Below are positions 44,828 to 53,210 of a stretch of 64,000 nt of DNA, one piece after another. The DNA comes from Myxococcus xanthus (GTDB taxonomy: Bacteria; Myxococcota; Myxococcia; Myxococcales; Myxococcaceae), in the NCBI RefSeq assembly GCF_013116825.1, contig NZ_JABFNS010000024.1:1-64000 (forward strand), given 5' to 3'. The notes beneath the pieces were generated by a model that did not search any database, was not told the origin of the DNA, and saw only the letters and a program-made list of their open reading frames with translations. Numbering within the stretch: position 1 is the first letter of the stretch; each line of letters opens with the position of its first letter. The position numbers and the translations under genes were made by a program.

Positions 44828-46246
44828 TCAGGGATTGGCCTGAGGAGACCTGACGGGAGGGCCGGAATACAGGTCGATGACTTCGGAGATGGCGCTCTGA
44901 CACACCGCGCAGAATGGGACGCGATCCCGAGTGAACATCACGCAGTCTGCCTGTGGCCGGTAGTAGCCCTTCGACTCGTACATGGCCCCCTCGAAGGCCC
45001 CGACCCGGCCTGAGTACTTCTGAGAGGAAAGGAACTTTTCCTCCCAGTCCCGCTGGGCCAGGAAGAGCTTGTCCATGTCTGACTCGGGCTTTCGCTGCGC
45101 CCGAATCTGGCCGCGCTGTTTCTGCACGGCGGTGGCATGCTTTTCGTATCCATCCTTGTTCCAGGGGGTAGGCAGGGGTGTTCCTGGTGACACCAGGTGC
45201 TTCCACTTCAGGCCTTCCGGGGAGTGGAGCGCGGTGACGTTCTTCTCCCAGGGCTCCAGGCGGTCTGCGGCGGGCGCATAGACGGATTCGGAGGTGTAGT
45301 ACTCGTCCGCCAGCCCGGCGAAGTGGTGGCCGAACTCGTGCACGAAGACGTAGGGCGCCCACAGGCTGTCCGAGGCGACGGTGCCGTAGAGCCCGAAGAT
45401 GCCGCCGCCGCCGTAGGTGTTGCCGTTGACCAGGATTTCCACGAACTCGTAGGGCGCGAAGGCCGCTGCCTCGCGGAAGGCCTTGTTGTCGAAGGTGAGC
45501 ACATAGCGCTCACTGCCAAAGGCGTCGTAGGTGGCGCCGATGGGCGAGCGCCGGTGGACTCCCGTCGAAGGGCGAGAGATGCCGGACTGGGCCGCGGCGG
45601 GGACGAGCCCCCACACGTTGAAGTCCGACTTGCGCTCCTTGAAGGGAGAGAAGGTGAAGAGGATGTCCACCATGTGCCGGGCATCCTTCTCGAACTTGGC
45701 GTGCTCGGCTTTCGTGTAGCCGTCCCCCAGGATGAGCAGGTCGACCTTCTGCGCTGACGGCCCGTTCTCCAGCAGTTTCAGCAGCGGCCCGGGTGCGGGG
45801 GGAGACGAGGCGTCGACGAACATGTCCTTTGGGTCGACAACCAGCGACCACACTTCGCGGAAGGCATTCTGGGCATCCCGCTTCTTGAGGAGCACCTGCA
45901 CGGGGCGCTCCGGCGCGGGGAAGCGGAGCGACTCATGGAAGGTGCGGTTGCTGCTGCGCGCCTCGTTCGTGACCTCCCACTCGCCGTAGATGGACGCAAA
46001 GCCTCGCGAGAACAGGATCCGGTTGTTCTCCCGGTCTCGGACCTCGAAGAGGTACTTGCCGAGGTTCGTCTCGTCGATGGCCCGTTCCGGGTGGCCGGGC
46101 CAGGGCAGCGGCTCGATGACGACCTTGTCGAGGCTGAACCGTTCCTCGGTGGCGTTCCCGGTGTGGAAGTAGTCGACCCGGAGGGTTCGGGGAGAGGCCG
46201 CGGAGGCGCTCGTGGCCAGCAGCAGGACGAAGAGGGCTCGCATCAT
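44828..46246 (-). CDS. Secreted M64 (IgA-peptidase-like) zinc metalloprotease
   Basis: 472 residues from the first of two consecutive ATGs (46246). The signal peptide is cut near 'SASAASPR'. An N-terminal beta domain of about 110 residues ('LRVDYFHTGNATEERF') is typical of M64 proteins. The protease domain includes 'KVDLLILGDGYTKAEHAKFE', 'FNVWGLVPAAAQSGISRPS' and the zinc site 'FVHEFGHHFAGLADEYY' (HExxH with a third ligand in the following Asp). Cysteines near the end ('ADCVMF', 'PFCAVCQSA') would stabilise the tail. It probably degrades proteins outside the cell. It lies downstream of the PEGA gene on the same strand. Confidence 0.88.
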   Translation of the reverse strand: MMRALFVLLLATSASAASPRTLRVDYFHTGNATEERFSLDKVVIEPLPWPGHPERAIDETNLGKYLFEVRDRENNRILFSRGFASIYGEWEVTNEARSSNRTFHESLRFPAPERPVQVLLKKRDAQNAFREVWSLVVDPKDMFVDASSPPAPGPLLKLLENGPSAQKVDLLILGDGYTKAEHAKFEKDARHMVDILFTFSPFKERKSDFNVWGLVPAAAQSGISRPSTGVHRRSPIGATYDAFGSERYVLTFDNKAFREAAAFAPYEFVEILVNGNTYGGGGIFGLYGTVASDSLWAPYVFVHEFGHHFAGLADEYYTSESVYAPAADRLEPWEKNVTALHSPEGLKWKHLVSPGTPLPTPWNKDGYEKHATAVQKQRGQIRAQRKPESDMDKLFLAQRDWEEKFLSSQKYSGRVGAFEGAMYESKGYYRPQADCVMFTRDRVPFCAVCQSAISEVIDLYSGPPVRSPQANP

Positions 46247-46336
46247 GGGCGGCACTCTATGCGCCGTGATGGCCCGCGGGTGTGTGCTGACGCTCCTTTC
46301 CCATCCAGCACTCGACGTGTCTGCTTGTCTGCTCAG

Positions 46337-46365
46337 GAGGTGGACTGGCTCGGATGGTCCACCTC
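46337..46365 (-). terminator. Hairpin between PEGA and M64 genes
   Basis: A 9-bp perfect stem (46337-46345 with 46357-46365: GAGGTGGAC / GTCCACCTC) and an 11-base loop lie just after the PEGA gene. There is no U-run, so it could be a weak terminator or RNA-stability element. Confidence 0.35.
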
Positions 46366-46402
46366 TCGCGGAATGCGTGTCCTTGGATTCGTGAATAGTG
46401 CG

Positions 46403-47920
46403 TCAGAACGAACCAGACAGTGAGGCCGCCGCGCCGTGGCTGTCCGCGGAGAGTCCGACTGAGACGGGCGGTGCCGAGCTCGAATCAGGAGACAGGAGGT
46501 AGAGCACCGCGCCCGTGACAACTGCCGCGCCTCCACCGACGAGCAACCCATTGAGGACATTGCTCTTCTGAACCAGCGAGTCGCGAAGCCCCATCGCCTC
46601 CTTGTCACTGGACAGAATTCGGCCGTTGTCGAGCCGCTTCTCCAGCGCGTTCACATCCTTCTGGGCAAGAAGGCGGACGATGCCCGCGCCACCGAATGCG
46701 GCCACACCCGTTCCCAGCGCGACATACGAGGCCGTGCGAAGTCCGGAGGTGGAGCGTGTTCTGGACGCGTCGCCCTCTGACAGGAGGTTGGGGGCCGTCA
46801 GGTCCATACCGCCTGCTGACGCGCTCCCGTTCCGGCCCACGCCTCCGGGCGCGTCCCATGGGGCCTTTCCATTGGCGTTCATCACCACGAGGTTGGAGGG
46901 TGAGCGGCCGGTGGTGACGAAGTCGACCAGCGCCGCGAGTGCCTCGTCCGGAGCGTCGGTGCCCTGGGCCTTGAAGCCGCCTTCGCGGAGCTTCTGTCCT
47001 CCTTCGACATTGAGGACGGTGGCCGCGAACCACTTGGGCCCGCTGCTCGGGCGCTCGAGCCGGACGACGATGACCTCTTCCACGCCGAGCGTTCCACCCA
47101 GCCGGACCGCATGGCTCAGCGTGCGCTCGTCGTTGCCGTCGGAGGTTGCGAGGCAGGGGAAGGGGCTCGCGGAGACAGCGCCCTCATAGGCCACGTCAAC
47201 GAGCAGCGGCGTCTCCGTGCCCTGTACCTGGACGTGCCGTGGGAAGCTCGTGGTGGCGCCTTTGACGAGCGTGAGGTGATAGGTGCCCGGGACCGCATCG
47301 AGCGACAGCGGCGTCTGGCCCACCTTGAGCCCATCCAGGTACACGTCCGCGGCGGGCAGCGTGGACTTCACGGACAGCTTCACCTTGCGCGTCTGCGCGA
47401 GTTCTTTCCGGAGCTTGTCGAAGTTCTGTCGAACGGAAGGGGCGAAGTAGTCCGGGCTGAGCTGGTACTCGGGCTGGAGCCGCAGCACGTTGCGGAATGC
47501 GGTGTCGCTCTCCTTGGGCTTGCCCATCGCGCGGTAGTTGAGGCCGTGGAGGAGTTGGGCTTCGACGTAGAGCTTCCAGCGGGCGTCTCCCACGGGAAGT
47601 CGAGTGATCTGCTGCAGGGCTTCGTCGACGGCCTGGAGCGTCCTTGCGTTGCGGCCTTCGTAGAACTGGTCCTGGGCGGCTTCGAGCTGCCGCTGGAGGT
47701 CCTCATAGCTCTTGGTGGGCTGCGGGAAGAGCCGGTCGCTGAACTGGTTGGCGGTGAGGGTGTCCTGCTCGGGGCGCGAGGCGAGGGCTCCCAGGAATGC
47801 CTTGGCCTGCCCGCTCAGCTCCGCGTCCTTGCAGTCGCCGCTGGCCACCACCGTGCGGCGGGGCGCTGAGTACGCCAGTGTCGATATAAGGCATGTGGCG
47901 AGTACTGGTGCGATCCTCAT
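46403..47920 (-). CDS. PEGA-domain envelope protein
   Basis: 505 residues. Signal peptide at residues 1-18 ('LATCLISTLAYSAP'). The N-terminal 170 residues are helical with TPR-like spacing ('YEDLQRQLEAAQDQFYEG', 'LHGLNYRAMGKPKESDTAF'). A PEGA domain follows: 'VKLSVKSTLPAADVYLDGLK', 'VGQTPLSLDAVPGTYHLTLV'. Then comes a domain with 'EEVIVVRLERPSSGPKW', and near the C-terminus two hydrophobic helices ('YVALGTGVAAFGGAGIV' and 'LLVGGGAAVVTGAVLYLL'), a common layout of myxobacterial PEGA/TPR proteins. The likely role is binding at the periplasmic face of the inner membrane. The 42-base gap to the upstream lipoprotein gene suggests co-transcription. Confidence 0.8.
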   Translation of the reverse strand: MRIAPVLATCLISTLAYSAPRRTVVASGDCKDAELSGQAKAFLGALASRPEQDTLTANQFSDRLFPQPTKSYEDLQRQLEAAQDQFYEGRNARTLQAVDEALQQITRLPVGDARWKLYVEAQLLHGLNYRAMGKPKESDTAFRNVLRLQPEYQLSPDYFAPSVRQNFDKLRKELAQTRKVKLSVKSTLPAADVYLDGLKVGQTPLSLDAVPGTYHLTLVKGATTSFPRHVQVQGTETPLLVDVAYEGAVSASPFPCLATSDGNDERTLSHAVRLGGTLGVEEVIVVRLERPSSGPKWFAATVLNVEGGQKLREGGFKAQGTDAPDEALAALVDFVTTGRSPSNLVVMNANGKAPWDAPGGVGRNGSASAGGMDLTAPNLLSEGDASRTRSTSGLRTASYVALGTGVAAFGGAGIVRLLAQKDVNALEKRLDNGRILSSDKEAMGLRDSLVQKSNVLNGLLVGGGAAVVTGAVLYLLSPDSSSAPPVSVGLSADSHGAAASLSGSF

Positions 47921-47962
47921 CTTTGACTCTCTTGGGTACGAAACTGATGAGCTGGGGGCTGG

Positions 47963-49780
47963 CTACTGGTTTCGACGATACACGACAGTTTCGACGTATT
48001 GTTCTTCTCGGGTCTCGGTCCAGACCAGTGCCATGTTTCCGGATGTGTCTGCGTCGAAGCTGTGAGCGCCAATCGAGATTTGCTTCCAAGGAAGGGCTGC
48101 CCTGCTGTTCCATATGAGCTGCCAATGTTCGTTCTCTTGACGATGGATGCTTGTCATTGTCCCCGTAGAGTCGCGTTCGGTCGATGCGAGGAGGAGTGCA
48201 TCGCCTGTAGTGATGGCGCTCCCGAGAACTGTTCTGGTGCTCGTTGCGTCCGTCCGTGGTGGGGCTCCTAGAGAGCGCCACTGATTGTTGGACCACATGG
48301 TGGAGAATAAATCGTCTTGGGTGTCTGTGTTGTTGCGGCCAGTCCAGGAGATGATGGGCTCATCCTTCGAATTGAAGAGGAGCGATATGAACTCAGTGGA
48401 ATAGGAAGTTCGGTTTCCGCTGCTATTGGCAAAATTCCCCAGTTGTTCCCAGTCGCTTCCCGTCCATCGCCAAGCGACGATGCGTCTTGTATATGCGTCT
48501 TCATTGAACTTAAGGGAGACCGTAGGGTTGTTACGAGAGTCGAGCGCGAGTTGAGGCGCCGACATCCTGGACGTGTAGAGGGAGCCATACACGGGGAGGC
48601 CAATTCGCTGCCATTGCTGCTCATGGGTCCATTGATAGACCTGGATGCCACCCTCAGAGTCTTCTGGTTCCATGTTGGTTGCAACGACAGGCCGACCGTC
48701 GCTGGTAACTGCTAGTGCTACGTCCATGGCATGGGGGCGTTCGGGAACGATTCCTTTGTCGCCACCAAATCGTTCCCATGTCGTGCCATTCCATTGGGTG
48801 ACGTGAATGTAATTGTTGAACTCTGCGCCCAGGTTTTCCGACCAGGCGACGATTGGGTTTCCGTTTGGGAGAATTTGGAGGTTGGGGGAAAGAAGGTAGA
48901 TGTTGTCTGCGTTCGCTCGCAGCCCGCCTCCAAGTTGTTCCCATTCGTTGCCATTCCAGCGGCTCACGAAAAGGTCTGCAGTTTCGCCAACAGGACGGCG
49001 CGTCAGGATTGTGGGGTGGCCATTGGGACCTAGTTTGACATAGATGATAGGGGGGCTCAGGGGATCTCGTGGGATGAGCATGGGGGGCGGATACGGCACG
49101 AACTCAGGAACAGCCCAGCTCCACGCCTCCCCCAGATTCACGGCGGCATTCCCAGCCAGGTCCGTCACCGTCCCATAGAACGCCAGGGCCACGGTGCTCG
49201 GCGCCGTCATCTGCGTCACGGGAACCACCGTCACCGTCTTCCCATCCTCCGACAGCGACACCGTGTGGGCCACGGCTACGTCGCCCACTGTCAGGTGCAC
49301 GGACTCCGTCGTCACGGTGCTCTGCTTCACGGGCTCGGAGAACTCGGCGCGGATGGGGCTCTGCACCCAGACCTCCTGGGCGCCCTGCTCTGGAACACGG
49401 GACACCACCCGCGGCGGCGTCCGGTCCACCACCACCTCGCGGCTCGTGCTCACATACGCGACATCTCCCAGCGCCGCGCGTGCCTCCAGCCGGTACGTCC
49501 CTTCTGCTTCTCCCGCCGTGTCCCAGGTGTACGTGTAGGGCGGCGCCAGCTCCGCCATCACTTCGCCGTCCTTGAGCAGCTCCACGCGGTCCGGCGTATG
49601 GCCCGTCACGTCGAGTCGGACCTCGACCACACCATTCGTGTAGGCCGTTCCCGCCGGCGCGGTGATTCGCACCTCTGCCTGGGCGGGCTCGACGGCCGGC
49701 ACGTTGATGCACGCGGACGCACACAGGAGGACGACGGCCGCCGTCCAGGGCGGCGGAAGGAAGCGTTCGGGGATGTTCAT
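47963..49780 (-). CDS. Lipoprotein with Ig-like modules and repeat region, mosaic composition
   Basis: 605 residues from the ATG at 49780. Lipobox 'LLCASACIN'. Residues 40-230 hold two Ig-like modules ('VRITAPAGTAYTNGVVEVRL'; 'VVDRTPPRVVSRVPEQGAQE', 'AEFSEPVKQSTV'), similar in order and wording to the protein at 14188-15990. The rest consists of propeller-like repeats ('W..GT.WE..G', 'LAVTSDGRPVVATNME'). Base composition changes inside the gene: by hand count 49141-49200 is 42/60 G+C, while 48481-48540, in the 3' part, is 27/60. The 3' part also uses many A/T-ending codons. This suggests the repeat region was acquired or exchanged from a lower-GC source. Function unknown. Confidence 0.75.
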   Translation of the reverse strand: MNIPERFLPPPWTAAVVLLCASACINVPAVEPAQAEVRITAPAGTAYTNGVVEVRLDVTGHTPDRVELLKDGEVMAELAPPYTYTWDTAGEAEGTYRLEARAALGDVAYVSTSREVVVDRTPPRVVSRVPEQGAQEVWVQSPIRAEFSEPVKQSTVTTESVHLTVGDVAVAHTVSLSEDGKTVTVVPVTQMTAPSTVALAFYGTVTDLAGNAAVNLGEAWSWAVPEFVPYPPPMLIPRDPLSPPIIYVKLGPNGHPTILTRRPVGETADLFVSRWNGNEWEQLGGGLRANADNIYLLSPNLQILPNGNPIVAWSENLGAEFNNYIHVTQWNGTTWERFGGDKGIVPERPHAMDVALAVTSDGRPVVATNMEPEDSEGGIQVYQWTHEQQWQRIGLPVYGSLYTSRMSAPQLALDSRNNPTVSLKFNEDAYTRRIVAWRWTGSDWEQLGNFANSSGNRTSYSTEFISLLFNSKDEPIISWTGRNNTDTQDDLFSTMWSNNQWRSLGAPPRTDATSTRTVLGSAITTGDALLLASTERDSTGTMTSIHRQENEHWQLIWNSRAALPWKQISIGAHSFDADTSGNMALVWTETREEQYVETVVYRRNQ

Positions 49781-50146
49781 GGCTCGAGGGCCGAGTGCAG
49801 GTTGCGTTCCGCTTCCTGCCCGACAGTCGCTCGCACATACCAAGCCCGCTCCGCTTCCTCCAACCCACCCGTGCTCCGCGAAAAGCCGAGCCATCTCCAC
49901 CCCTTGCCCGCGTGGAACCCCGCCTCCACGTCCCGTGCGGACGCACCGCTTCGCGCCCAGACCCCCGTCCCGGCAGTGGACCCCCATCCCCGGCGGCGGC
50001 CTGCGACGTGGACCCTCGCGTCGCTCCGACGCCTGCCCTCCGGCCAGGTGTTCGATGACCCGGTGCGTCGCTGTGTGCAATCGCCATCTTCGCGAGGGGA
50101 ACTCAGGCCATGCGCTGGGGCTCGGCCCGACAAGGAGAACGCGGAC
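49781..50146. other. Divergent intergenic region
   Basis: 366 bases between the mosaic lipoprotein gene and the dehydrogenase gene. I see no gene. A good ribosome-binding site (AAGGAG) lies just before the dehydrogenase start; promoters are not obvious. Confidence 0.4.
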
Positions 50147-51151
50147 ATGAAGCGAGCCTGGAAGAACCAAGTCGTCGTCGTCACCGGCGCGTCCAGTGGC
50201 ATTGGCCGCGCCACCGCGCTGGCCCTGGCGAAGAAGGGGGCCCACGTCGTCCTGGCCGCCCGGCGCGAGGAGCCGCTGGAGGACCTGGCTCGCGAGTGCC
50301 GGGGGCTCGGCGTCCAGGCCCACGTCGTGCCCACGGACGTGTCCGATGTGGCCGCTGTGCAGCACCTGGCGGACGAGGCGCGCAACGTCTTCGGCCACTT
50401 CGATGCGTGGATCAACAACGCGGGCGTCTACCTCATGGGCCGGCTCGAAGAGACACCGGATGACGCCTTCCGGCAGGTGATGGAGACGAACTTCTTCGGC
50501 ACTGTCAGCGGCGCCCGCGCCGCCGTGGCCCAGTTCCGCCGGCAGGGCTACGGCACCCTGGTCAACGTCTCCTCGACCTTCGGGACGGTCGCCGCGCCGT
50601 ATGTCAGCGCCTACGTGGCCTCGAAACACGCCGTGCGCGGCTTCTCGGCGTCTGTCCGCCAGGAGCTGCTCGGCACCGGCATCGACGTGTGCACCGTGCT
50701 CCCCGCGGCCATCGACACCCCGCTGTGGCAACACACCGCCAATTACACCGGCTGGCGCATCCGTCCCGTGGAGCCCGTCTACACGCCGGAGCGCGTCGCG
50801 CGCGCCATCCTCCGGGTCCTCCGCAGCCCCAGACACGAGGTCTTCGTCGGCCCCGCCGCTCGGAGCTTCGCCGCCATGCACGGCCTGCTGCCCCGCACCT
50901 TCGAGCGCACCATGAACGGCATCACCGAGGCCCATCACTTCGAGAAGGAGCGCCAGGGCCACACCTCTGGGACGCTCTTCCGTCCGATGGCGGAGGGAAC
51001 GGGGACCTCGGGGGGCCACCACGCTGCGGGCAAGCAATGGCTGCGCCGGCTGCTGGTCGCCGGGGGCGTGGCCGCGGCGGCGTTCTCCCTCGGAAAGAAG
51101 CGGGAGGCACGGGGGCTGAAGGCCCGTTTCGCCCATGCACTGGGAGTATGA
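50147..51151 (+). CDS. Short-chain dehydrogenase/reductase with C-terminal membrane helix
   Basis: 334 residues from the ATG at 50147. Classical SDR marks: 'VVTGASSGIGRA' (NAD(P) binding), 'AWINNAGVY', Ser in 'LVNVSSTFG' and the catalytic 'YVASKHAV' (YxxxK). After the SDR core there is an extension with 'HEVFVGPAARSFAAMHGLLP', then a hydrophobic stretch near residues 300-315 ('LLVAGGVAAAAFSLG') and a basic tail, suggesting membrane attachment. Similar SDRs act on lipids or sterol-like compounds; the substrate is unknown. The lipid-kinase-like gene follows at 51235, so a shared lipid role is possible. Confidence 0.82.
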   Translation: MKRAWKNQVVVVTGASSGIGRATALALAKKGAHVVLAARREEPLEDLARECRGLGVQAHVVPTDVSDVAAVQHLADEARNVFGHFDAWINNAGVYLMGRLEETPDDAFRQVMETNFFGTVSGARAAVAQFRRQGYGTLVNVSSTFGTVAAPYVSAYVASKHAVRGFSASVRQELLGTGIDVCTVLPAAIDTPLWQHTANYTGWRIRPVEPVYTPERVARAILRVLRSPRHEVFVGPAARSFAAMHGLLPRTFERTMNGITEAHHFEKERQGHTSGTLFRPMAEGTGTSGGHHAAGKQWLRRLLVAGGVAAAAFSLGKKREARGLKARFAHALGV

Positions 51152-51234
51152 GGGTCGTTTTTGCGTCACGACGCGTCACCGGTTGCTGCGCCGTGACCGG
51201 GCCATGACAAAGCGTGGAGAGAGTCCCGCTCGCC

Positions 51235-52242
51235 ATGAATGACATCGCCGTCCTCGTCAACCTGCGTGCACGCCGGGGCTCCGAAGGCATGGGAGGGCTG
51301 GTCCAGCGCTTCCTACCCCGGGCTCGCGTGGCGCTCACCCGTTCGCTCGACGAGGCCCGTGCCTGGATTTCGGACACCCTCCGGCCCAATCCGCCCTCCC
51401 TCCTCCTGGCGGGCGGTGGTGACGGGACGATTACCGGGCTGCTCAACGAGCTGCGCACCGCGGGGGTGGCCCTGCCGGCCATCGGTGTCCTCCCCATGGG
51501 CACCGGTAACGCCTGGGCCCGCGTCACCGGCGCGCCCCGGCCCGCGGAGGCCTTGAAGCAGATTGCCGCCGTGGGCGAGCGCCTGCCGCCCCTGCGCCCC
51601 TTCGCCCTGGTCCGCGTGGAGGGCAAGGTGGCCCCCTTCGCCGGCACCGGCTGGGACGCGGAGATGATTCAGGACTTCAAGAACCAGCTCGCCGCCTCCG
51701 GGCCGCTGCGCAGCACCCAGGCCGGCCTGCGCGGCTACCTGGGCGCCATGTTCACCCGGACGGTGCCTCGCCACGTCTTCGGCGAGGGCAACCCCACGGT
51801 GTCTGTCTACAACCTGGGCGACCCCGCCCTCACGGTGGACGCGCGGGGCTCCGTGCAGCCCGTGCCGCATGGGGACAAGGGCGCGCTCCTGTACCGCGGG
51901 CCCGCGGGCGTCGCCGGCGCGGCCACCACGCCCGAGTGGGGCTTCGGCTTCAAGGCCTTCCCCTTCGCGCAGGCGGTGCCCCACCGGCTGTCCGTGCGCG
52001 TCTATGGCGCCGGCGTGATGGAGGCCACCCGGAACATGTTCCGGCTCTGGCGCGGGGAGCACCCGATGCCCCACATGCATGATTGGTTCGTCCAGCGCCT
52101 GCGCATGGACTTCGACCGGGAAGTGCCCTTCCAGATGGGCGGCGACGTCATCGGAATGCGGCGCTCGCTGGAGTTCGACCTGGCCGAGGAGAGCGTTCAG
52201 CTCGTCGACTGGCGCCAGCTGTCGCGCATGGTCCGGACCTAG
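51235..52242 (+). CDS. Diacylglycerol/lipid kinase family protein
   Basis: 335 residues from the ATG at 51235; a GTG 21 bases upstream is an alternative start. The N-terminal catalytic domain has 'IAVLVNLRARRGSEG', the ATP-binding 'LLAGGGDGTITGLLNEL' and 'IGVLPMGTGNAWAR', the hallmarks of DAGK/YegS/sphingosine-kinase-type enzymes. The C-terminal beta-sandwich lobe is also present ('FAGTGWDAEMIQDFKNQ', ending 'DVIGMRRSLEFDL'). It should phosphorylate a lipid alcohol at the inner membrane. Confidence 0.85.
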   Translation: MNDIAVLVNLRARRGSEGMGGLVQRFLPRARVALTRSLDEARAWISDTLRPNPPSLLLAGGGDGTITGLLNELRTAGVALPAIGVLPMGTGNAWARVTGAPRPAEALKQIAAVGERLPPLRPFALVRVEGKVAPFAGTGWDAEMIQDFKNQLAASGPLRSTQAGLRGYLGAMFTRTVPRHVFGEGNPTVSVYNLGDPALTVDARGSVQPVPHGDKGALLYRGPAGVAGAATTPEWGFGFKAFPFAQAVPHRLSVRVYGAGVMEATRNMFRLWRGEHPMPHMHDWFVQRLRMDFDREVPFQMGGDVIGMRRSLEFDLAEESVQLVDWRQLSRMVRT

Positions 52243-52277
52243 GCCGCGCGGGTCCGGCGGCCACTCCGTCCGCGACT

Positions 52278-52306
52278 TGACCCGGGTGTGTTCCGGACAC
52301 TATGCC
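52278..52306 (+). promoter_or_regulatory. Promoter/operator A, in front of the NUDIX regulator
   Basis: TTGACC (52278-52283), a 17-base spacer and TATGCC (52301-52306) form a sigma-70-like promoter. The spacer holds GTGTG-N4-GGACAC (52286-52300), with an inverted repeat GTGT-tccgg-ACAC. The same 19-base word (16 of 19 identical, 52286-52304) appears in promoter B. The predicted start point, about 8 bases after the -10 box, coincides with the GTG at 52314. Confidence 0.6.
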
Positions 52307-52313
52307 GGGACCC

Positions 52314-53003
52314 GTGAGCTACACCTATGAGTACCCGAGGCCGGCGCTGACGGTGGACTGTGTCGTCTTCGGTCTGGATGACGAGGACCTGAAGGTGCTG
52401 CTCATCCGCCGCGGGGTGGAGCCCTTCGCCGGGCGGTGGGCGCTGCCGGGGGGCTTCGTGCGGATGGAGGAGTCGCTCGACGACGCCGCGCGCCGGGAGC
52501 TGGATGAGGAGGCAGGCATCCGGCCGAACCACCTGGAGCAGCTCTACACGTTCGGCGCCCCGGGGAGAGATCCACGCGGGCGCGTCGTCACGGTGGCGTA
52601 CTTTGCGCTGGTGAAGCTCAGTGACCATGTGCCGCATGCGGCGACAGACGCGCGGGACGCGGCGTGGTTCTCCGTCTGGGATACGCCGAAGCTGGCCTTC
52701 GACCACGCGGACGTGCTCGGCACGGCGTTGCAGCGGCTGAAGGGCAAGGTCCGTTATCAACCCATTGGCTTCGAGCTGCTGCCTCCCAAGTTCACGCTGA
52801 CGCAGCTCCAGCGGCTGTACGAGGTCATCCTGGAGCGGGAGCTCGACAAGCGGAACTTCCGCAAGAAGATCCTCGCCATGGACCTGCTCGAGGAGCTGGA
52901 CGAGGTGGAGCAGGACGTCTCCCACCGGGCCGCGCGCCTCTACCGGTTCGACCACAAGAAGTACAAGCAGTTGGAGAAGGCGGGCTTCAACTTCGAGCTC
53001 TGA
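52314..53003 (+). CDS. NUDIX-domain transcriptional regulator (NrtR-like)
   Basis: 229 residues from a GTG at 52314 ((M)[14 protein letters not shown]...), the start expected from homologs as I recall them. An ATG at 52302 overlaps the -10 box of promoter A and has no ribosome-binding site. The N-terminal Nudix domain (about 10-140) has a full Nudix box: G47-x5-E53-x7-R61-E62-x2-E65-E66-x-G68. The C-terminal part (about 150-229) is the winged-helix of NrtR-type regulators ('[20 protein letters not shown]', '[13 protein letters not shown]', '[20 protein letters not shown]'). NrtR proteins repress NAD-synthesis genes and respond to ADP-ribose or related nucleotides. It probably binds the two operators A and B, controlling itself and the operon that follows. 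Confidence 0.8.
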   Translation: MSYTYEYPRPALTVDCVVFGLDDEDLKVLLIRRGVEPFAGRWALPGGFVRMEESLDDAARRELDEEAGIRPNHLEQLYTFGAPGRDPRGRVVTVAYFALVKLSDHVPHAATDARDAAWFSVWDTPKLAFDHADVLGTALQRLKGKVRYQPIGFELLPPKFTLTQLQRLYEVILERELDKRNFRKKILAMDLLEELDEVEQDVSHRAARLYRFDHKKYKQLEKAGFNFEL

Positions 53004-53043
53004 CCCGCTGCGGGCTCGAGGGAGGCCCCGGCAGCTCGTGACA

Positions 53044-53088
53044 TTGACATCGTGTGATTTGGACACTATGTTGGTGTCATTGAGACAC
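53044..53088 (+). promoter_or_regulatory. Promoter/operator B, in front of the PP2C-kinase operon
   Basis: TTGACA (53044-53049), a 17-base spacer and TATGTT (53067-53072). The spacer has GTGTG-N4-GGACAC as in promoter A. Just after the -10 box is a second perfect inverted repeat, GTGTC-attga-GACAC (53074-53088), near the expected start point. Both are good candidates for binding by the NUDIX regulator. Confidence 0.6.
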
Positions 53089-53210
53089 GAACATGGGCGC
53101 AACCCAGGTTCGTGAGAGGCCGCTGCCCGTGGGGTGTCCACCGGCTGGAGCGTGCCGCCGTATCGACGCCTGTCTCGCCGCACGTGCCCTTTCAGGGCCA
53201 CGGGAGAGCC

